Notes: a model not told the origin generated them from the sequence alone. A stretch of DNA of 64,000 bases from Frigoribacterium sp. PvP032 (GCF_017833035.1 NZ_JAFIBM010000001.1:2563762-2627761); one strand, 5' to 3'. Shown: positions 17,898-25,435, counted from the first letter of the stretch. Program-made: numbers and translations.

Positions 17898-18491
17898 TCA
17901 GAAAGGAGGCACGCCCACCCGGGCGACCGCGTCTGCGGGGTCGCCGTCGCCGGGCTCCTCCGCGGCGCCGGGCGACGCAGGGCCTCGCTCGTCGAGGGCG
18001 GGGCTGTCGTCAGCAGCCCAGCCGGTCGGGGCGGCGGGCGAGGAGGCGGGCGTCCCGACGCCGGGGGCGGTCGCGGCGTCGCCCGCCGCGCCTCCTGCGG
18101 CCGCGTCGGGACCGGCCGAAGGCGCGGCGGCGGTCGACGTCGACCGGACGAAGGCAGAGCGGCCCCAGCGCAGGTCGTGGCCGATCGCGTCCGCGTCGAC
18201 CTCGACGGTCGTGCCCGACTTGTCGCCGGCCTCCCACGCACGGACCCGCAGGCGACCGAGCACGACGACCCGCTCGCCCTTGTGGAGGCTCTGCCCCGCG
18301 TTGGCCCCGAGCGCTCGGAAGGCGGTGACGGTGTACCAGTTCGTGTCGCCGTCGACCCACTCGTCCTTGACGCGGTCGAAGCGCCGGTGGGTCGAGGCGA
18401 GCCGGAAGCTGGCGATGTCGAGGCCGGCCTCGGTGGTGACGACCCGAGGGTCCGTGGCGATGATCCCGGTGAGGGTGATGGTGTCTGTCAT
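17898..18491 (-). CDS. ssb: Single-stranded DNA-binding protein paralogue
   Basis: 197 residues: an N-terminal OB-fold (1-110) with SSB features (GIIATDPR, FRLAS, NWYTVTAFRALG, VVVLGRLRVR), then a long Ala/Gly/Pro-rich tail. The C-terminal tip reads VGVPPF; it keeps the terminal PF but lacks the acidic DDEIPF-type tip that recruits repair proteins. This and its place next to ettA match the second SSB (Rv2478c type) rather than the replication SSB, which normally lies with rpsF and rplI. Genes of this type are often tied to stress or competence; that is inference here. Confidence 0.9.
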   Translation of the reverse strand: MTDTITLTGIIATDPRVVTTEAGLDIASFRLASTHRRFDRVKDEWVDGDTNWYTVTAFRALGANAGQSLHKGERVVVLGRLRVRAWEAGDKSGTTVEVDADAIGHDLRWGRSAFVRSTSTAAAPSAGPDAAAGGAAGDAATAPGVGTPASSPAAPTGWAADDSPALDERGPASPGAAEEPGDGDPADAVARVGVPPF

Positions 18492-18604
18492 GCGGGGAGT
18501 CTCACGGGACCGAGCCGGTGCGCGGGCGTGCACCGCGCCTCCTTGTGGAGGGGGTGCCTCGCCCGTCGCGCCGGGGAGGGACGAGCATCGTCGCCCCTCG
18601 AGCC

Positions 18605-18856
18605 TCAGTGCTCGTGGAACTCCGGGTACTCGGCACCAGGGCCGAGGGCGGCGAAGAGCGCGCTCTTCGCCACGGCCAGGGTCGGGTACTCGCCGCTCTG
18701 CCCTGACCGACCGGCGAGCCGGACGGCGAAGCCGTCGCCCGTGCGCCCGATCGACCCCACCGTCCCGGCCGGGCCCACGGCGACCCAGGTCTGGCCGGAG
18801 GACTCCCCGGCGGCGTTCGTGCTGGTCGTGCTGCTCGTGCTGGTGTGGTCGCTCAT
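18605..18856 (-). CDS. Small hypothetical protein
   Basis: 83 residues. A Ser/Thr-rich N-terminal tail (1-20) precedes a small domain with several Gly-rich turns and a C terminus rich in acidic and His residues (EYPEFHEH). There is no known motif. Codon use matches neighbouring genes, and the reading frame is conserved-looking rather than random. A GAGGTG ribosome-binding site precedes the ATG. It lies between msrA and ssb on the same strand with gaps of 61 and 113 bases. The function is unknown. Confidence 0.65.
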   Translation of the reverse strand: MSDHTSTSSTTSTNAAGESSGQTWVAVGPAGTVGSIGRTGDGFAVRLAGRSGQSGEYPTLAVAKSALFAALGPGAEYPEFHEH

Positions 18857-18917
18857 CGTCGAGCACCTCTCTCTGTCGGTTCTCTCGTGGCGCCCCGGAC
18901 AGCTGCGCGGGGCACGT

Positions 18918-19445
18918 TCAGGTCGCGAGCACCCACCTCGCGAAGCTCTTGCGGACCTTCGTCACCTTGGGCAGGGCGACCGCGGTGCAGTACCCCTGGC
19001 CCGGGTTCTTCTCGAAGAAGTCCTGGTGCTCGGGCTCGGCCTCGTGCCACGGACCGAGCCGCTCGATCGTCGTGACGACGCCTCCGCCCCACGTCTCGGA
19101 GGCACGGTCGCGGGCCGCCTCGAACAGCTGGACCTGCTCGTCGTCGGCCGCGAACATCGCCGACCGGTACTGCGTGCCGACGTCGGCGCCCTGCCGGTCG
19201 AGCTGCCTCGGGTCGTGCAGCGTGAAGAACACGTCGAGCACGACGTCCGTCGGGAGGACCTCGGGATCGAACGTCACCGCGACGGCCTCGGCGTGCCCGG
19301 TCGTCCCCGTGCAGACGTCGTCGTACGACGGGTGCTCCGTTCGGCCGCCGGTGTAGCCGGACACGACCGCCGAGACCCCGTCGAGCGTGCGGAAGACCGC
19401 GTCGAGGCACCAGAAGCAGCCGCCGGCGAGCACGAACGTGGTCAT
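18918..19445 (-). CDS. msrA: Peptide-methionine (S)-S-oxide reductase
   Basis: Repairs methionine-S-sulfoxide in oxidised proteins. At 175 residues it has the family's length. The catalytic GCFWCLDAVF motif is at 9-18 with the nucleophilic cysteine, followed by GYTGG and YDDVCTGTTGHAEAV. A late cysteine in GQGYCTAV may serve as resolving residue. A TACCCT box 7 nt before the ATG implies a leaderless mRNA. It is divergent from an aldo/keto reductase gene whose own -10 box lies ten bases away; joint control of two oxidative-stress-type enzymes is possible. Confidence 0.95.
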   Translation of the reverse strand: MTTFVLAGGCFWCLDAVFRTLDGVSAVVSGYTGGRTEHPSYDDVCTGTTGHAEAVAVTFDPEVLPTDVVLDVFFTLHDPRQLDRQGADVGTQYRSAMFAADDEQVQLFEAARDRASETWGGGVVTTIERLGPWHEAEPEHQDFFEKNPGQGYCTAVALPKVTKVRKSFARWVLAT

Positions 19446-19452
19446 GTCGGCG

Positions 19453-19473
19453 AGGGTACTCCCGCCCTAGGCT
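19453..19473. promoter_or_regulatory. Back-to-back -10 boxes for msrA and the aldo/keto reductase
   Basis: TACCCT (19453-19458, minus strand) is 7 nt from the msrA ATG. TAGGCT (19468-19473, plus strand) is 6 nt from the reductase ATG at 19480. Only nine bases separate the boxes, so each -35 region lies across the other promoter. Confidence 0.55.
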
Positions 19474-19479
19474 GACGAC

Positions 19480-20499
19480 ATGAGATCACCCTTCACTCCC
19501 TACGTCGCCGACGACGAGCGGTACTCGAAGCTGGACTACGTCCGCACCGGGCGCAGCGGCCTCAAGCTGCCCCGCATCTCCCTCGGCCTCTGGAACAACT
19601 TCGGCACCGACCGCGCCCTCGAGACGCAGCGCGACATCGTGCTGCGCGCCTTCGACCGCGGCGTCACCCACTTCGACCTCGCGAACAACTACGGGCCGCC
19701 CTACGGCTCGGCGGAGGAGCAGTTCGGCCGCATCCACGCCGCGAACCTCGTGCCCTACCGCGACGAGCTCGTGATCTCCACCAAGGCCGGCTACGACATG
19801 CGCCCCGGGCCCTACGGCGACGGCGGCTCGCGCAAGTACCTGCTGAACTCGCTCGAGGCCAGCCTCGAGCGCACCGGACTCGACTACGTCGACGTCTTCT
19901 ACTCGCACCGCCCCGACCCCGAGACGCCGATCGAGGAGACGATGGGCGCGCTCGCCACGGCCGTGCATCAGGGCAAGGCGCTCTACGCGGGCATCTCGAA
20001 CTACGGCCCCGAGCAGACGCAGGCGGCGATCGACGCCCTCGCCGACGAGGGCGTGCCGCTGCTCATCCACCAGCCGCGCTACAACATGTTCGACCGGGCG
20101 CCCGAGAAGGGGCTCTTCGACACCCTGCTCGAGAACGGCGTCGGCTCCATCGTCTTCTCGCCGCTCGCCGGCGGCCTGCTGACGAACCGGTACCTGTCGG
20201 GCAAGGCCCCTGCCGGGTCGCGTGCCGCCGAGGGCCGCTGGTTCACCGAGGACGCCCTGGACGAGACCTACCTCGAGCGCGTCCGCGGGCTGAACGAGAT
20301 CGCGGAGGCGCGGGGCCAGTCCCTCGCACAGCTCGCCCTCACCTGGGTGCTGCGCCAGCCCGCCGTGACGAGCGCGCTCATCGGCGCGTCGTCGGTCGCG
20401 CAGCTCGACGACAGCCTCGACGCCCTGCACGGGTCGGCGCTGAGCGACGACGAGGTCGCGGCGATCGAGCCGTTCGCGGTGGACGGCACCGACCGCTGA
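19480..20499 (+). CDS. Aldo/keto reductase (YghZ/GAP reductase-like)
   Basis: NAD(P)H-dependent oxidoreductase of the AKR TIM-barrel fold, 339 residues. The catalytic tetrad is visible in context: Asp and Tyr in FDLANNYG, Lys in STKAGYDMRPGPYGDGGS, and His in YSHRPDPETP. The extended Tyr-to-Lys loops and the opening YSKLDYVRTGRSGLKLP resemble the subgroup that includes L-glyceraldehyde 3-phosphate reductase. A TAGGCT box 6 nt upstream makes a leaderless transcript likely. It is followed by a strong terminator. Confidence 0.92.
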   Translation: MRSPFTPYVADDERYSKLDYVRTGRSGLKLPRISLGLWNNFGTDRALETQRDIVLRAFDRGVTHFDLANNYGPPYGSAEEQFGRIHAANLVPYRDELVISTKAGYDMRPGPYGDGGSRKYLLNSLEASLERTGLDYVDVFYSHRPDPETPIEETMGALATAVHQGKALYAGISNYGPEQTQAAIDALADEGVPLLIHQPRYNMFDRAPEKGLFDTLLENGVGSIVFSPLAGGLLTNRYLSGKAPAGSRAAEGRWFTEDALDETYLERVRGLNEIAEARGQSLAQLALTWVLRQPAVTSALIGASSVAQLDDSLDALHGSALSDDEVAAIEPFAVDGTDR

Positions 20500-20532
20500 G
20501 ACGCGCCGGCCCCGCACGGGTCCTGCGACAGC

Positions 20533-20566
20533 ACGCAGCCCGCTCCCCTCGGGGAGCGGGCTGCGT
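20533..20566 (+). terminator. Strong hairpin terminator after the aldo/keto reductase
   Basis: Perfect 16-bp inverted repeat with a two-base spacer: ACGCAGCCCGCTCCCC and its complement. There is no T-run, but this is the most stable hairpin near the end of the gene. Confidence 0.8.
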
Positions 20567-20642
20567 CGTCGATGTCGGTGGTCGTCCGTAGCGTCGTGCT
20601 CGTCCTCGACAGCATCGGCCGGATGACCCTCAGGAGCACGAC

Positions 20643-20951
20643 GTGACCCTCACGAGCACCACGACCATCAGCCCCGTCGACACCCGCGCGCCCGCGCCTC
20701 GCCGCACCTCCGGAGTCGCGCCCGAGCCCCTCACCGAGACCCGCGGCGGTCTCCGCCTCGTGCAGGTCCGTGACGACCTCGCCAGGGTCACCCGGGCGGG
20801 CGGCGAGGTGCTCGGCTACGTGGAGCGGCTCGACGACCCGCTCGGCGACCGCTGGCGCGCCAAGCGCTTCGTCGCCCGTGAGCGCCGATTCGTCGAGATC
20901 GGCGAGTTCTGGAGCCGGTCGGACGCCACGGACTGCTTCCGCTTCGCCTGA
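20643..20951 (+). CDS. Small hypothetical protein
   Basis: 102 residues. The first 35 are Thr/Pro/Ala-rich and probably disordered. The rest forms a compact basic and aromatic domain with LVQVRDDLARVTR, GYVERLDDPLGDRWRAKR and a closing Trp-containing helix. There are no cysteines apart from one near the end and no membrane segment. The GTG start has AGGAG seven bases upstream. It stands alone between a terminator and the next leaderless gene. It resembles nothing I can name; function unknown. Confidence 0.7.
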   Translation: MTLTSTTTISPVDTRAPAPRRTSGVAPEPLTETRGGLRLVQVRDDLARVTRAGGEVLGYVERLDDPLGDRWRAKRFVARERRFVEIGEFWSRSDATDCFRFA

Positions 20952-21106
20952 GCACGCTGAGCGGCGCGCGGGCGGGGTCGTCGACTTGCCCCGGAACGTC
21001 GGCTGCAGTGGCCCCGAGCGACGTTCTCGGGCAACTCGATCCTCGGTCGCATGCGACACGCTCGGCTGCCCTCCCGTCCGTGCCCGCTCGACCTTCGACC
21101 TCAGCT

Positions 21107-21112
21107 GTAGAG
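21107..21112 (+). promoter_or_regulatory. Predicted -10 element of the 280-residue membrane protein gene
   Basis: TAGAGT with 8 nt to the ATG at 21121. There is no ribosome-binding site, so a leaderless message is likely. Confidence 0.5.
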
Positions 21113-21120
21113 TTCGCCGC

Positions 21121-21963
21121 ATGCAGTGGTGGAACAGCTTCGTGGAGTGGGCGTCGTCGGACGCCGGGTGGCGCATCGTCTCGGGGGCCGTGGTGCCCTT
21201 CGTGGCCATCGTCCTGGCGGGCGTGATCGCCGCCCTGATCGGCCGTGCGGCCATGCGACGCGTGGTCGCGATGCACGACGACGAGGCGAAGGCCACGGCG
21301 GTCGCCGGCATCGTCTCGGCCGCTCGCAAGGCGGCGATCTGGAGCTCGCTCGGGCCGGAGGAGCGCGCCTACGCCGACCACCTCGCCCAGGAGAGCGAGG
21401 TGCGACTGCGCCTCCTGCCCGTCTCCGGTGCCGGCACGGCGGCCAGCTGGGCCGAGCACGAGATCGCCGAGCTCAAGCGGAACTCCGCCAGCTTCAGCTA
21501 CGACTCGGGGCACGCCCTCGACGAGCTGCGCGACCGACTGATCGAGTGGCAGGCCAAGCCCGGGCGTGCGAAGAAGCTCTTCAGGGCAGACCTCGAGCGG
21601 TGGAGCTACGAGGAGGCGGACGTCGACAAGGGCCTCGACGCACGGCAGAAGGCCTGGGACGCCGAGCAGGCGGCCGCGGCGTCTCGCGGCGCACGACCCA
21701 CCACGTCGGCGCAGCCCGCACAGGTCGCACAGCCCGCGCAGACGGGTGCGCCGGCCTACGAGCAGTGGCGCGCGCCGGTCTCCCCTGCGGGCCGTCCTGC
21801 TGACGAGCCGACCCCGGCTCGCGAGACCGCTGCCGAGACCCGCACCACGATGGTCGCGACCCAGTCGCCGGACGACGACACGGACTCCGACCCGGACACG
21901 ACGTCGTACGGCCAGCAGGTCAGCGCCCAGGACGTCCGCCGTCGGACGACGCCTGACGCCTGA
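21121..21963 (+). CDS. Hypothetical single-pass membrane protein with disordered tail
   Basis: 280 residues. One strong transmembrane helix lies at about 17-42. A basic, mainly helical cytoplasmic region (43-185) with alternating charges follows, then a long Ala/Gln/Pro/Thr-rich tail (186-280) with acidic stretches such as DDDTDSDPD. The layout suggests a membrane-anchored coiled or helical domain with a flexible end, as seen in divisome or cell-envelope accessory proteins, but no named family fits. A TAGAGT box sits directly upstream and tRNA-Arg follows on the other strand. Confidence 0.72.
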   Translation: MQWWNSFVEWASSDAGWRIVSGAVVPFVAIVLAGVIAALIGRAAMRRVVAMHDDEAKATAVAGIVSAARKAAIWSSLGPEERAYADHLAQESEVRLRLLPVSGAGTAASWAEHEIAELKRNSASFSYDSGHALDELRDRLIEWQAKPGRAKKLFRADLERWSYEEADVDKGLDARQKAWDAEQAAAASRGARPTTSAQPAQVAQPAQTGAPAYEQWRAPVSPAGRPADEPTPARETAAETRTTMVATQSPDDDTDSDPDTTSYGQQVSAQDVRRRTTPDA

Positions 21964-21977
21964 CCTTCACGTCACGG

Positions 21978-22050
21978 TGCCCTCGGCAGGAATCGAACCT
22001 GCGACCAAGAGATTAGAAGGCTCCTGCTCTATCCGCTGAGCTACGAGGGC
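21978..22050 (-). tRNA. tRNA-Arg (anticodon TCT)
   Basis: 73-nt cloverleaf on the minus strand: acceptor GCCCTCG/CGAGGGC with discriminator A, anticodon loop CTTCTAA (anticodon TCT), T arm GCAGG-TTCGATT-CCTGC. The anticodon stem GGAGC/TCTCT has a C-U mismatch at the pair next to the loop (31-39) and a G-U at its outer end, which is unusual. CCA is not encoded. Confidence 0.92.
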
Positions 22051-22099
22051 GTGCCCCCACGATAGCGCGTGGGCTCGGTCCGCCCGGGCGGCGACGCCG

Positions 22100-22360
22100 T
22101 CAGACCGCGAGGGCCAGCGCGCTCAGCACCTGGTCGAGCCGCGGTGCGCCCGCCGCACGGAACACCTCGGTGCCGCCGTCCGTCAGGACGACCATGGTCG
22201 GCGTGCTCGTGATGCCTCGGGCCTCCGCCTGGTCGGGGCGCGCGGCGACGTCCGCCTCGTCGACCGCCAGGGCAGGGACGAGGGCCTGCGCCTCGGCCAC
22301 GACGGCGCGGGCCGCGTGGCAGGGGGCGCAGAACGCGCACGTGTACAGCTCGAGCTTCAT
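22100..22360 (-). CDS. Small thioredoxin-fold protein (CAPC motif)
   Basis: 86 residues of a thioredoxin/glutaredoxin fold. The redox motif is C11-A-P-C14 after the first beta strand (LELYTCAFC), and the cis-proline loop is STPTMVVL. The length fits a single-domain mini-thioredoxin. The partner and electron source (thioredoxin reductase or mycothiol) are not evident. It lies between the tRNA-Arg and a strong terminator belonging to the upstream gene, so it must have its own promoter; none is obvious. Confidence 0.82.
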   Translation of the reverse strand: MKLELYTCAFCAPCHAARAVVAEAQALVPALAVDEADVAARPDQAEARGITSTPTMVVLTDGGTEVFRAAGAPRLDQVLSALALAV

Positions 22361-22370
22361 GGCCAGGACA

Positions 22371-22410
22371 ACGAGGAGGCGCCGGGGAATGTTCCCCGGC
22401 GCCTCCTCGT
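22371..22410 (-). terminator. Very long perfect hairpin terminator
   Basis: Perfect 19-bp inverted repeat, ACGAGGAGGCGCCGGGGAA (22371-22389) and its complement (22392-22410), around a two-base spacer. It ends the 94-residue gene. The stem carries AGGAGGCGC, a near copy of the decamer that is over-represented across this window. Confidence 0.82.
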
Positions 22411-22445
22411 GTCGCGTCGTCTCCCTGCGGAGCCGACGGCCTGCC

Positions 22446-22730
22446 TCAGTTGTCGAGGTCGTCGTTGCGGTCCTCAGGGTCGTCGACGGGGTCGCTGTCC
22501 TTCACGTCGAGCGAGTAGTGCACCTGCAGCTGCTCGCCGACCATCTTCGCCTCGCCTGCGGTGTAGACGAAGCCCGTCTCGAGGCCGTCGATCAGGACGT
22601 AGTCGACGATCTCCTCGTCGTAGGAGCCGTTGGTGCTGATGCGCGTGTCGGTCCGGCCGTCGCTCGGTCCGCCCTCGAAGAAGACGACGTACTCGGATCC
22701 CTCGGCCACGGTGGGCTTGCTGTCTGTCAT
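22446..22730 (-). CDS. Small acidic hypothetical protein
   Basis: 94 residues, strongly acidic (about one quarter Asp/Glu), with a short beta-rich core (SEYVVFFEGGPSDGRTDTRIS, read across residues 12-32) and a C-terminal acidic tail DDPEDRNDDLDN. There are no cysteines or membrane segments. TAGAAC lies 6 nt before the ATG, close to the leaderless pattern. It is well bounded by the long terminator downstream and the marR promoter upstream. The function is not known. Confidence 0.72.
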   Translation of the reverse strand: MTDSKPTVAEGSEYVVFFEGGPSDGRTDTRISTNGSYDEEIVDYVLIDGLETGFVYTAGEAKMVGEQLQVHYSLDVKDSDPVDDPEDRNDDLDN

Positions 22731-22825
22731 GGAGCCGTTCTACCAGGGGGCACCGATCCCGCGCCCAGCTTGGGCGCGCCTCCCCCGGGATCCGCCCACC
22801 GACGGGGTCGCGCGAACCATTCATA

Positions 22826-22855
22826 TTGCCAAGCTATATAGATTGGCTATACACT
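22826..22855 (+). promoter_or_regulatory. Promoter and probable MarR autoregulatory operator
   Basis: This is the most AT-rich spot in the neighbourhood. The -35 is TTGCCA (22826-22831) and the -10 is TACACT (22850-22855), spaced 18 nt, with 6 nt from the -10 to the ATG, so the message is leaderless. An inverted repeat TTGCCAA (22826-22832) / TTGGCTA (22843-22849), with 6 of 7 arm positions matching, overlays the promoter around a GCTATATAGA core. This is the size and position expected for a MarR dimer site. Confidence 0.7.
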
Positions 22856-22861
22856 TGCGGG

Positions 22862-23299
22862 ATGACTTCACAGCCGACCGACATCCTGGAGAACCTCCTG
22901 ACGTCGACCCATCGCCTGACGCGGATCGCCGCGCAGGAGACCGGCCGCACGACCTCGCCCGCCGTCTGGCGCACGCTCTCGATCCTCACGACCGACGGCT
23001 CGATGCGCGTCGGCGACCTCGCCAGGACGAGCCGCGTCAGCCAGCCGACGATGACCAAGCTCATCCACGGCCTGGCCGACGACGAGCTCGTCCGCCGCAT
23101 CGCCGACGTCGACGACTCCCGCGCCTGGCTCATCGCCATCACCCCCAAGGGCACGGAGGCGCTGGCCGAGTGGAAGGGCCAGCTCGCGACCGCGCTCGGC
23201 CACCTCTTCGACGACCTCGACGACGACGAGTGGCGCGTGCTCGACCACGCCGCCCAGCTGCTCAGCACCCGCGTCGCGTCCGAGGCGGTGTCCGCGTGA
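22862..23299 (+). CDS. MarR-family transcriptional regulator
   Basis: 145-residue winged-helix repressor. The DNA-recognition helix follows VGDLARTSRVSQPTMTKLIHGL (split across residues 57-78), and the wing carries the family motif RIADVDDSRAWLIAITPKG. Dimerisation helices lie at both ends. The start at 22862 is fixed by a leaderless promoter; an ATG 36 bases upstream would fall inside the operator. The gene overlaps the following MFS transporter by four bases, a usual repressor-efflux pump arrangement in which the exported compound relieves repression. The ligand is unknown. Confidence 0.93.
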   Translation: MTSQPTDILENLLTSTHRLTRIAAQETGRTTSPAVWRTLSILTTDGSMRVGDLARTSRVSQPTMTKLIHGLADDELVRRIADVDDSRAWLIAITPKGTEALAEWKGQLATALGHLFDDLDDDEWRVLDHAAQLLSTRVASEAVSA

Positions 23300-24567
23300 G
23301 CGCCGCGAGCCACGACACGGCCGCAGGCACCGGCACCGGCACCGGCACCGCGAAGCCGAGCATCCTCAAGCAGCCCACCGCCGTCTGGGCCATCGCGTTC
23401 GCGTGCGTCGTCGCCTTCATGGGCATCGGCCTCGTCGACCCGATCCTGCCGGCCATCGCCGAGTCGCTGAAGGCGACCCCGACACAGACCGAGCTGCTCT
23501 TCACCAGCTACCTCGCCGTCACCGGCATCGCGATGTTCTTCACGAGCTGGGTCTCGAGCCGCCTGGGCGCCAAGAAGACCCTGATGATCGGGCTCGCCCT
23601 GATCGTCGTCTTCGCCGTGCTCGCCGCCACGAGCGGCGACGTGTGGGAGGTCATCGGCTTCCGTGCCGGCTGGGGCCTCGGCAACGCGCTCTTCATCTCG
23701 ACCGCCCTCGCGACGATCGTGGGCGCCGCCTCCGGGGGCACCGCCTCCGCCATCATCCTGTACGAGGCGGCGCTCGGCCTCGGCATCGCGATCGGGCCGC
23801 TCATCGGCGGCCTGCTGGGCTCCGTGAGCTGGCGCGGGCCGTTCTTCGGCGTCACCGTGCTGATGGCGATCGCGTTCATCGCCATCGCCGTCTTCCTGAA
23901 GGGCGGAGCGATCGAGAGGCCGACGCCCACGAAGCTGTCCGCACCGTTCCGCGCCCTGGCCGTCCCCGCCCTCGGCACCCTCGCGGCGACCGCGTTCTTC
24001 TACAACATCGGCTTCTTCGTGCTGCTGGCGTACACGCCGTACCCGCTCGGCTTCGGCGCCATGGGCATCGGCCTGACCTTCTTCGGCTGGGGCGTCGGCC
24101 TCGCGATCACCTCGGTCTGGGTCGCCCCGCTGCTCACCGCCCGGATGAAGCGGACGACGGTGCTGCGCATCGCCCTCCCCCTGCTCACGCTCGACCTGCT
24201 GGCGGCGGCGCTCTTCGTCGGGACGCCCGCGGCCCTGGTCGCCTGCGTCGTCGTCGGCGGCCTCGTCCTCGGCGTGCTCAACACCGTGCTCACCGAGAGC
24301 GTCATGGAGGCGACCGACCTGCCCCGGTCGGTGGCGTCGAGCGCGTACTCGGCCGTGCGGTTCATCGGCGGCGCCATCGCCCCGCCGGTGGCCACGCTGC
24401 TCGCCGACACCATCGCGCCGAGCGCCGCGTACGTCTTCGCCGCGGCGAGCGTCGCGGTCGGACTCGTGATCATCATCGCCGGGCGACGCGCCCTCCGCCG
24501 CGTCGACGACGGGCCCGAGTCCGCGCGCGTCGAGGCCGAGGCGATCTCGGCCGGCGAGGTCTCGTAG
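23296..24567 (+). CDS. MFS drug-efflux-type transporter
   Basis: Major facilitator superfamily permease, 423 residues with twelve predicted membrane helices. The N-terminal domain carries VDPILPAIAESL and, between helices 2 and 3, the motif-A region SRLGAKKTLM. A motif-C-like Gly-rich stretch, GLGIAIGPLIGGLLG, in helix 5 is typical of drug/proton antiporters. The GTG start overlaps the marR stop (GTGA). The first 18 residues include a Gly-Thr repeat made by a tandem hexanucleotide. Regulation by the upstream MarR protein is very likely. The substrate is not known. Confidence 0.92.
   Translation: MSAASHDTAAGTGTGTGTAKPSILKQPTAVWAIAFACVVAFMGIGLVDPILPAIAESLKATPTQTELLFTSYLAVTGIAMFFTSWVSSRLGAKKTLMIGLALIVVFAVLAATSGDVWEVIGFRAGWGLGNALFISTALATIVGAASGGTASAIILYEAALGLGIAIGPLIGGLLGSVSWRGPFFGVTVLMAIAFIAIAVFLKGGAIERPTPTKLSAPFRALAVPALGTLAATAFFYNIGFFVLLAYTPYPLGFGAMGIGLTFFGWGVGLAITSVWVAPLLTARMKRTTVLRIALPLLTLDLLAAALFVGTPAALVACVVVGGLVLGVLNTVLTESVMEATDLPRSVASSAYSAVRFIGGAIAPPVATLLADTIAPSAAYVFAAASVAVGLVIIIAGRRALRRVDDGPESARVEAEAISAGEVS
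23326..23349 (+). repeat. GGCACC tandem repeat in the MFS N terminus
   Basis: Four perfect copies of GGCACC encode a Gly-Thr repeat in the disordered N-terminal tail. Copy changes would stay in frame (two codons per unit). Confidence 0.85.
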
Positions 24568-24586
24568 CCGCTGCTCGCCCGCCCTG

Positions 24587-24633
24587 CCCGGCCCGCGCCT
24601 CCTCGATCACCAGACGAGGAGGTGCGGGCCGGG
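24587..24633 (+). terminator. Long hairpin terminator after the MFS gene
   Basis: Nineteen-base-pair stem with one G-U pair: CCCGGCCCGCGCCTCCTCG (24587-24605) and CGAGGAGGTGCGGGCCGGG (24615-24633), with a 9-nt loop. One arm contains an exact copy of the over-represented decamer CGCGCCTCCT. Confidence 0.82.
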
Positions 24634-24652
24634 TCGTGTCGGAGGCCCGGAC

Positions 24653-24658
24653 TAGAGT
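24653..24658 (+). promoter_or_regulatory. Predicted -10 element of orn
   Basis: TAGAGT with 6 nt to the ATG at 24665 and no ribosome-binding site: leaderless pattern. Confidence 0.55.
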
Positions 24659-24664
24659 GGCGGC

Positions 24665-25285
24665 ATGGCTACGACGAACGACCGACTGGTGTGGATCGAC
24701 TGCGAGATGACGGGTCTCGACATCGCCGTCGACGAGCTGGTCGAGGTGGCCGTCGTCGTCACCGACTTCGACCTCGTGCCCGTGCACCCCGGATTCACCA
24801 TCGTCATCAAGCCCGACCAGTCCGCCCTCGACAACATGGGCGACTTCGTCACCGAGATGCACACGACCTCCGGGCTCATCGACGAGATCCCGAACGGCGC
24901 GAGCCTCGCCGAGGCCGAGTACGAGGTGCTCGAGTACATCCTCAAGTACGTCCCCACCGAGCAGCACGCCCCCCTCGCCGGCAACACGATCGGCACCGAC
25001 CGCGCGTTCCTCGCCAAGTACATGCCCCGCGTCGACGGCCACCTGCACTACCGCAGCGTCGACGTCTCCTCCATCAAGGAGCTCGCCCGCCGCTGGTTCC
25101 CCCGTGTCTACTTCAACGCGCCCCAGAAGCACGGCGGCCACCGCGCCCTCGCCGACATCCTCGAGTCGATCCGCGAGCTCGAGTACTACCGCCGGGCCGG
25201 CTTCGTCGCCGACCCCGGCCCGACCACCGAAGACGTCCAGGCGATCTCGAAGGCCGTCGTGGACGAATGGGCGCCCCGGCTGTAG
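24665..25285 (+). CDS. orn: Oligoribonuclease
   Basis: 3'-to-5' exonuclease of the DEDDh group that finishes RNA decay and degrades pGpG, 206 residues. The exonuclease motifs are in order: Exo I WIDCEMTGLD (Asp and Glu ligands), Exo II GNTIGTDRAFL, and Exo III HRALADILESI with the catalytic His and last Asp. The C terminus is about 25 residues longer than the E. coli protein, as is usual in actinobacteria. It has its own leaderless promoter and is followed by tRNA-His on the same strand. Confidence 0.96.
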   Translation: MATTNDRLVWIDCEMTGLDIAVDELVEVAVVVTDFDLVPVHPGFTIVIKPDQSALDNMGDFVTEMHTTSGLIDEIPNGASLAEAEYEVLEYILKYVPTEQHAPLAGNTIGTDRAFLAKYMPRVDGHLHYRSVDVSSIKELARRWFPRVYFNAPQKHGGHRALADILESIRELEYYRRAGFVADPGPTTEDVQAISKAVVDEWAPRL

Positions 25286-25324
25286 TAGAGTCTTCTCGTT
25301 GCGATCGCTCCGGCAGTCGCGCAT

Positions 25325-25401
25325 GGTGGGTATAGCTCAGCTGGTAGAGCGCCTGGTTGTGGTCTAGGAGGCCGCGGGTTCAAGCCCCGTTACTCACCCC
25401 A
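25325..25401 (+). tRNA. tRNA-His (anticodon GTG)
   Basis: Includes the extra 5' G (G-1, base 25325) opposite discriminator C, the hallmark of tRNA-His, and an encoded CCA (25399-25401). The acceptor is GTGGGTA/TACTCAC with one G-U, the anticodon stem is CCTGG/CTAGG around TTGTGGT, and the T arm is GCGGG-TTCAAGC-CCCGT. Among the four tRNAs here it is the only one with genomic CCA. Confidence 0.96.
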
Positions 25402-25405
25402 ATGG

Positions 25406-25435
25406 AAAAGTCCTGCCCTACTCGGCAGGGCTTTT
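25406..25435 (+). terminator. Intrinsic terminator after tRNA-His
   Basis: AAAAGTCCTGCC (25406-25417) pairs with GGCAGGGCTTTT (25424-25435) around a 6-nt loop. It ends in a T-run on the plus strand and an A-run at the start, so it could work in both directions. It is the most classical Rho-independent terminator of the window. Confidence 0.88.
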
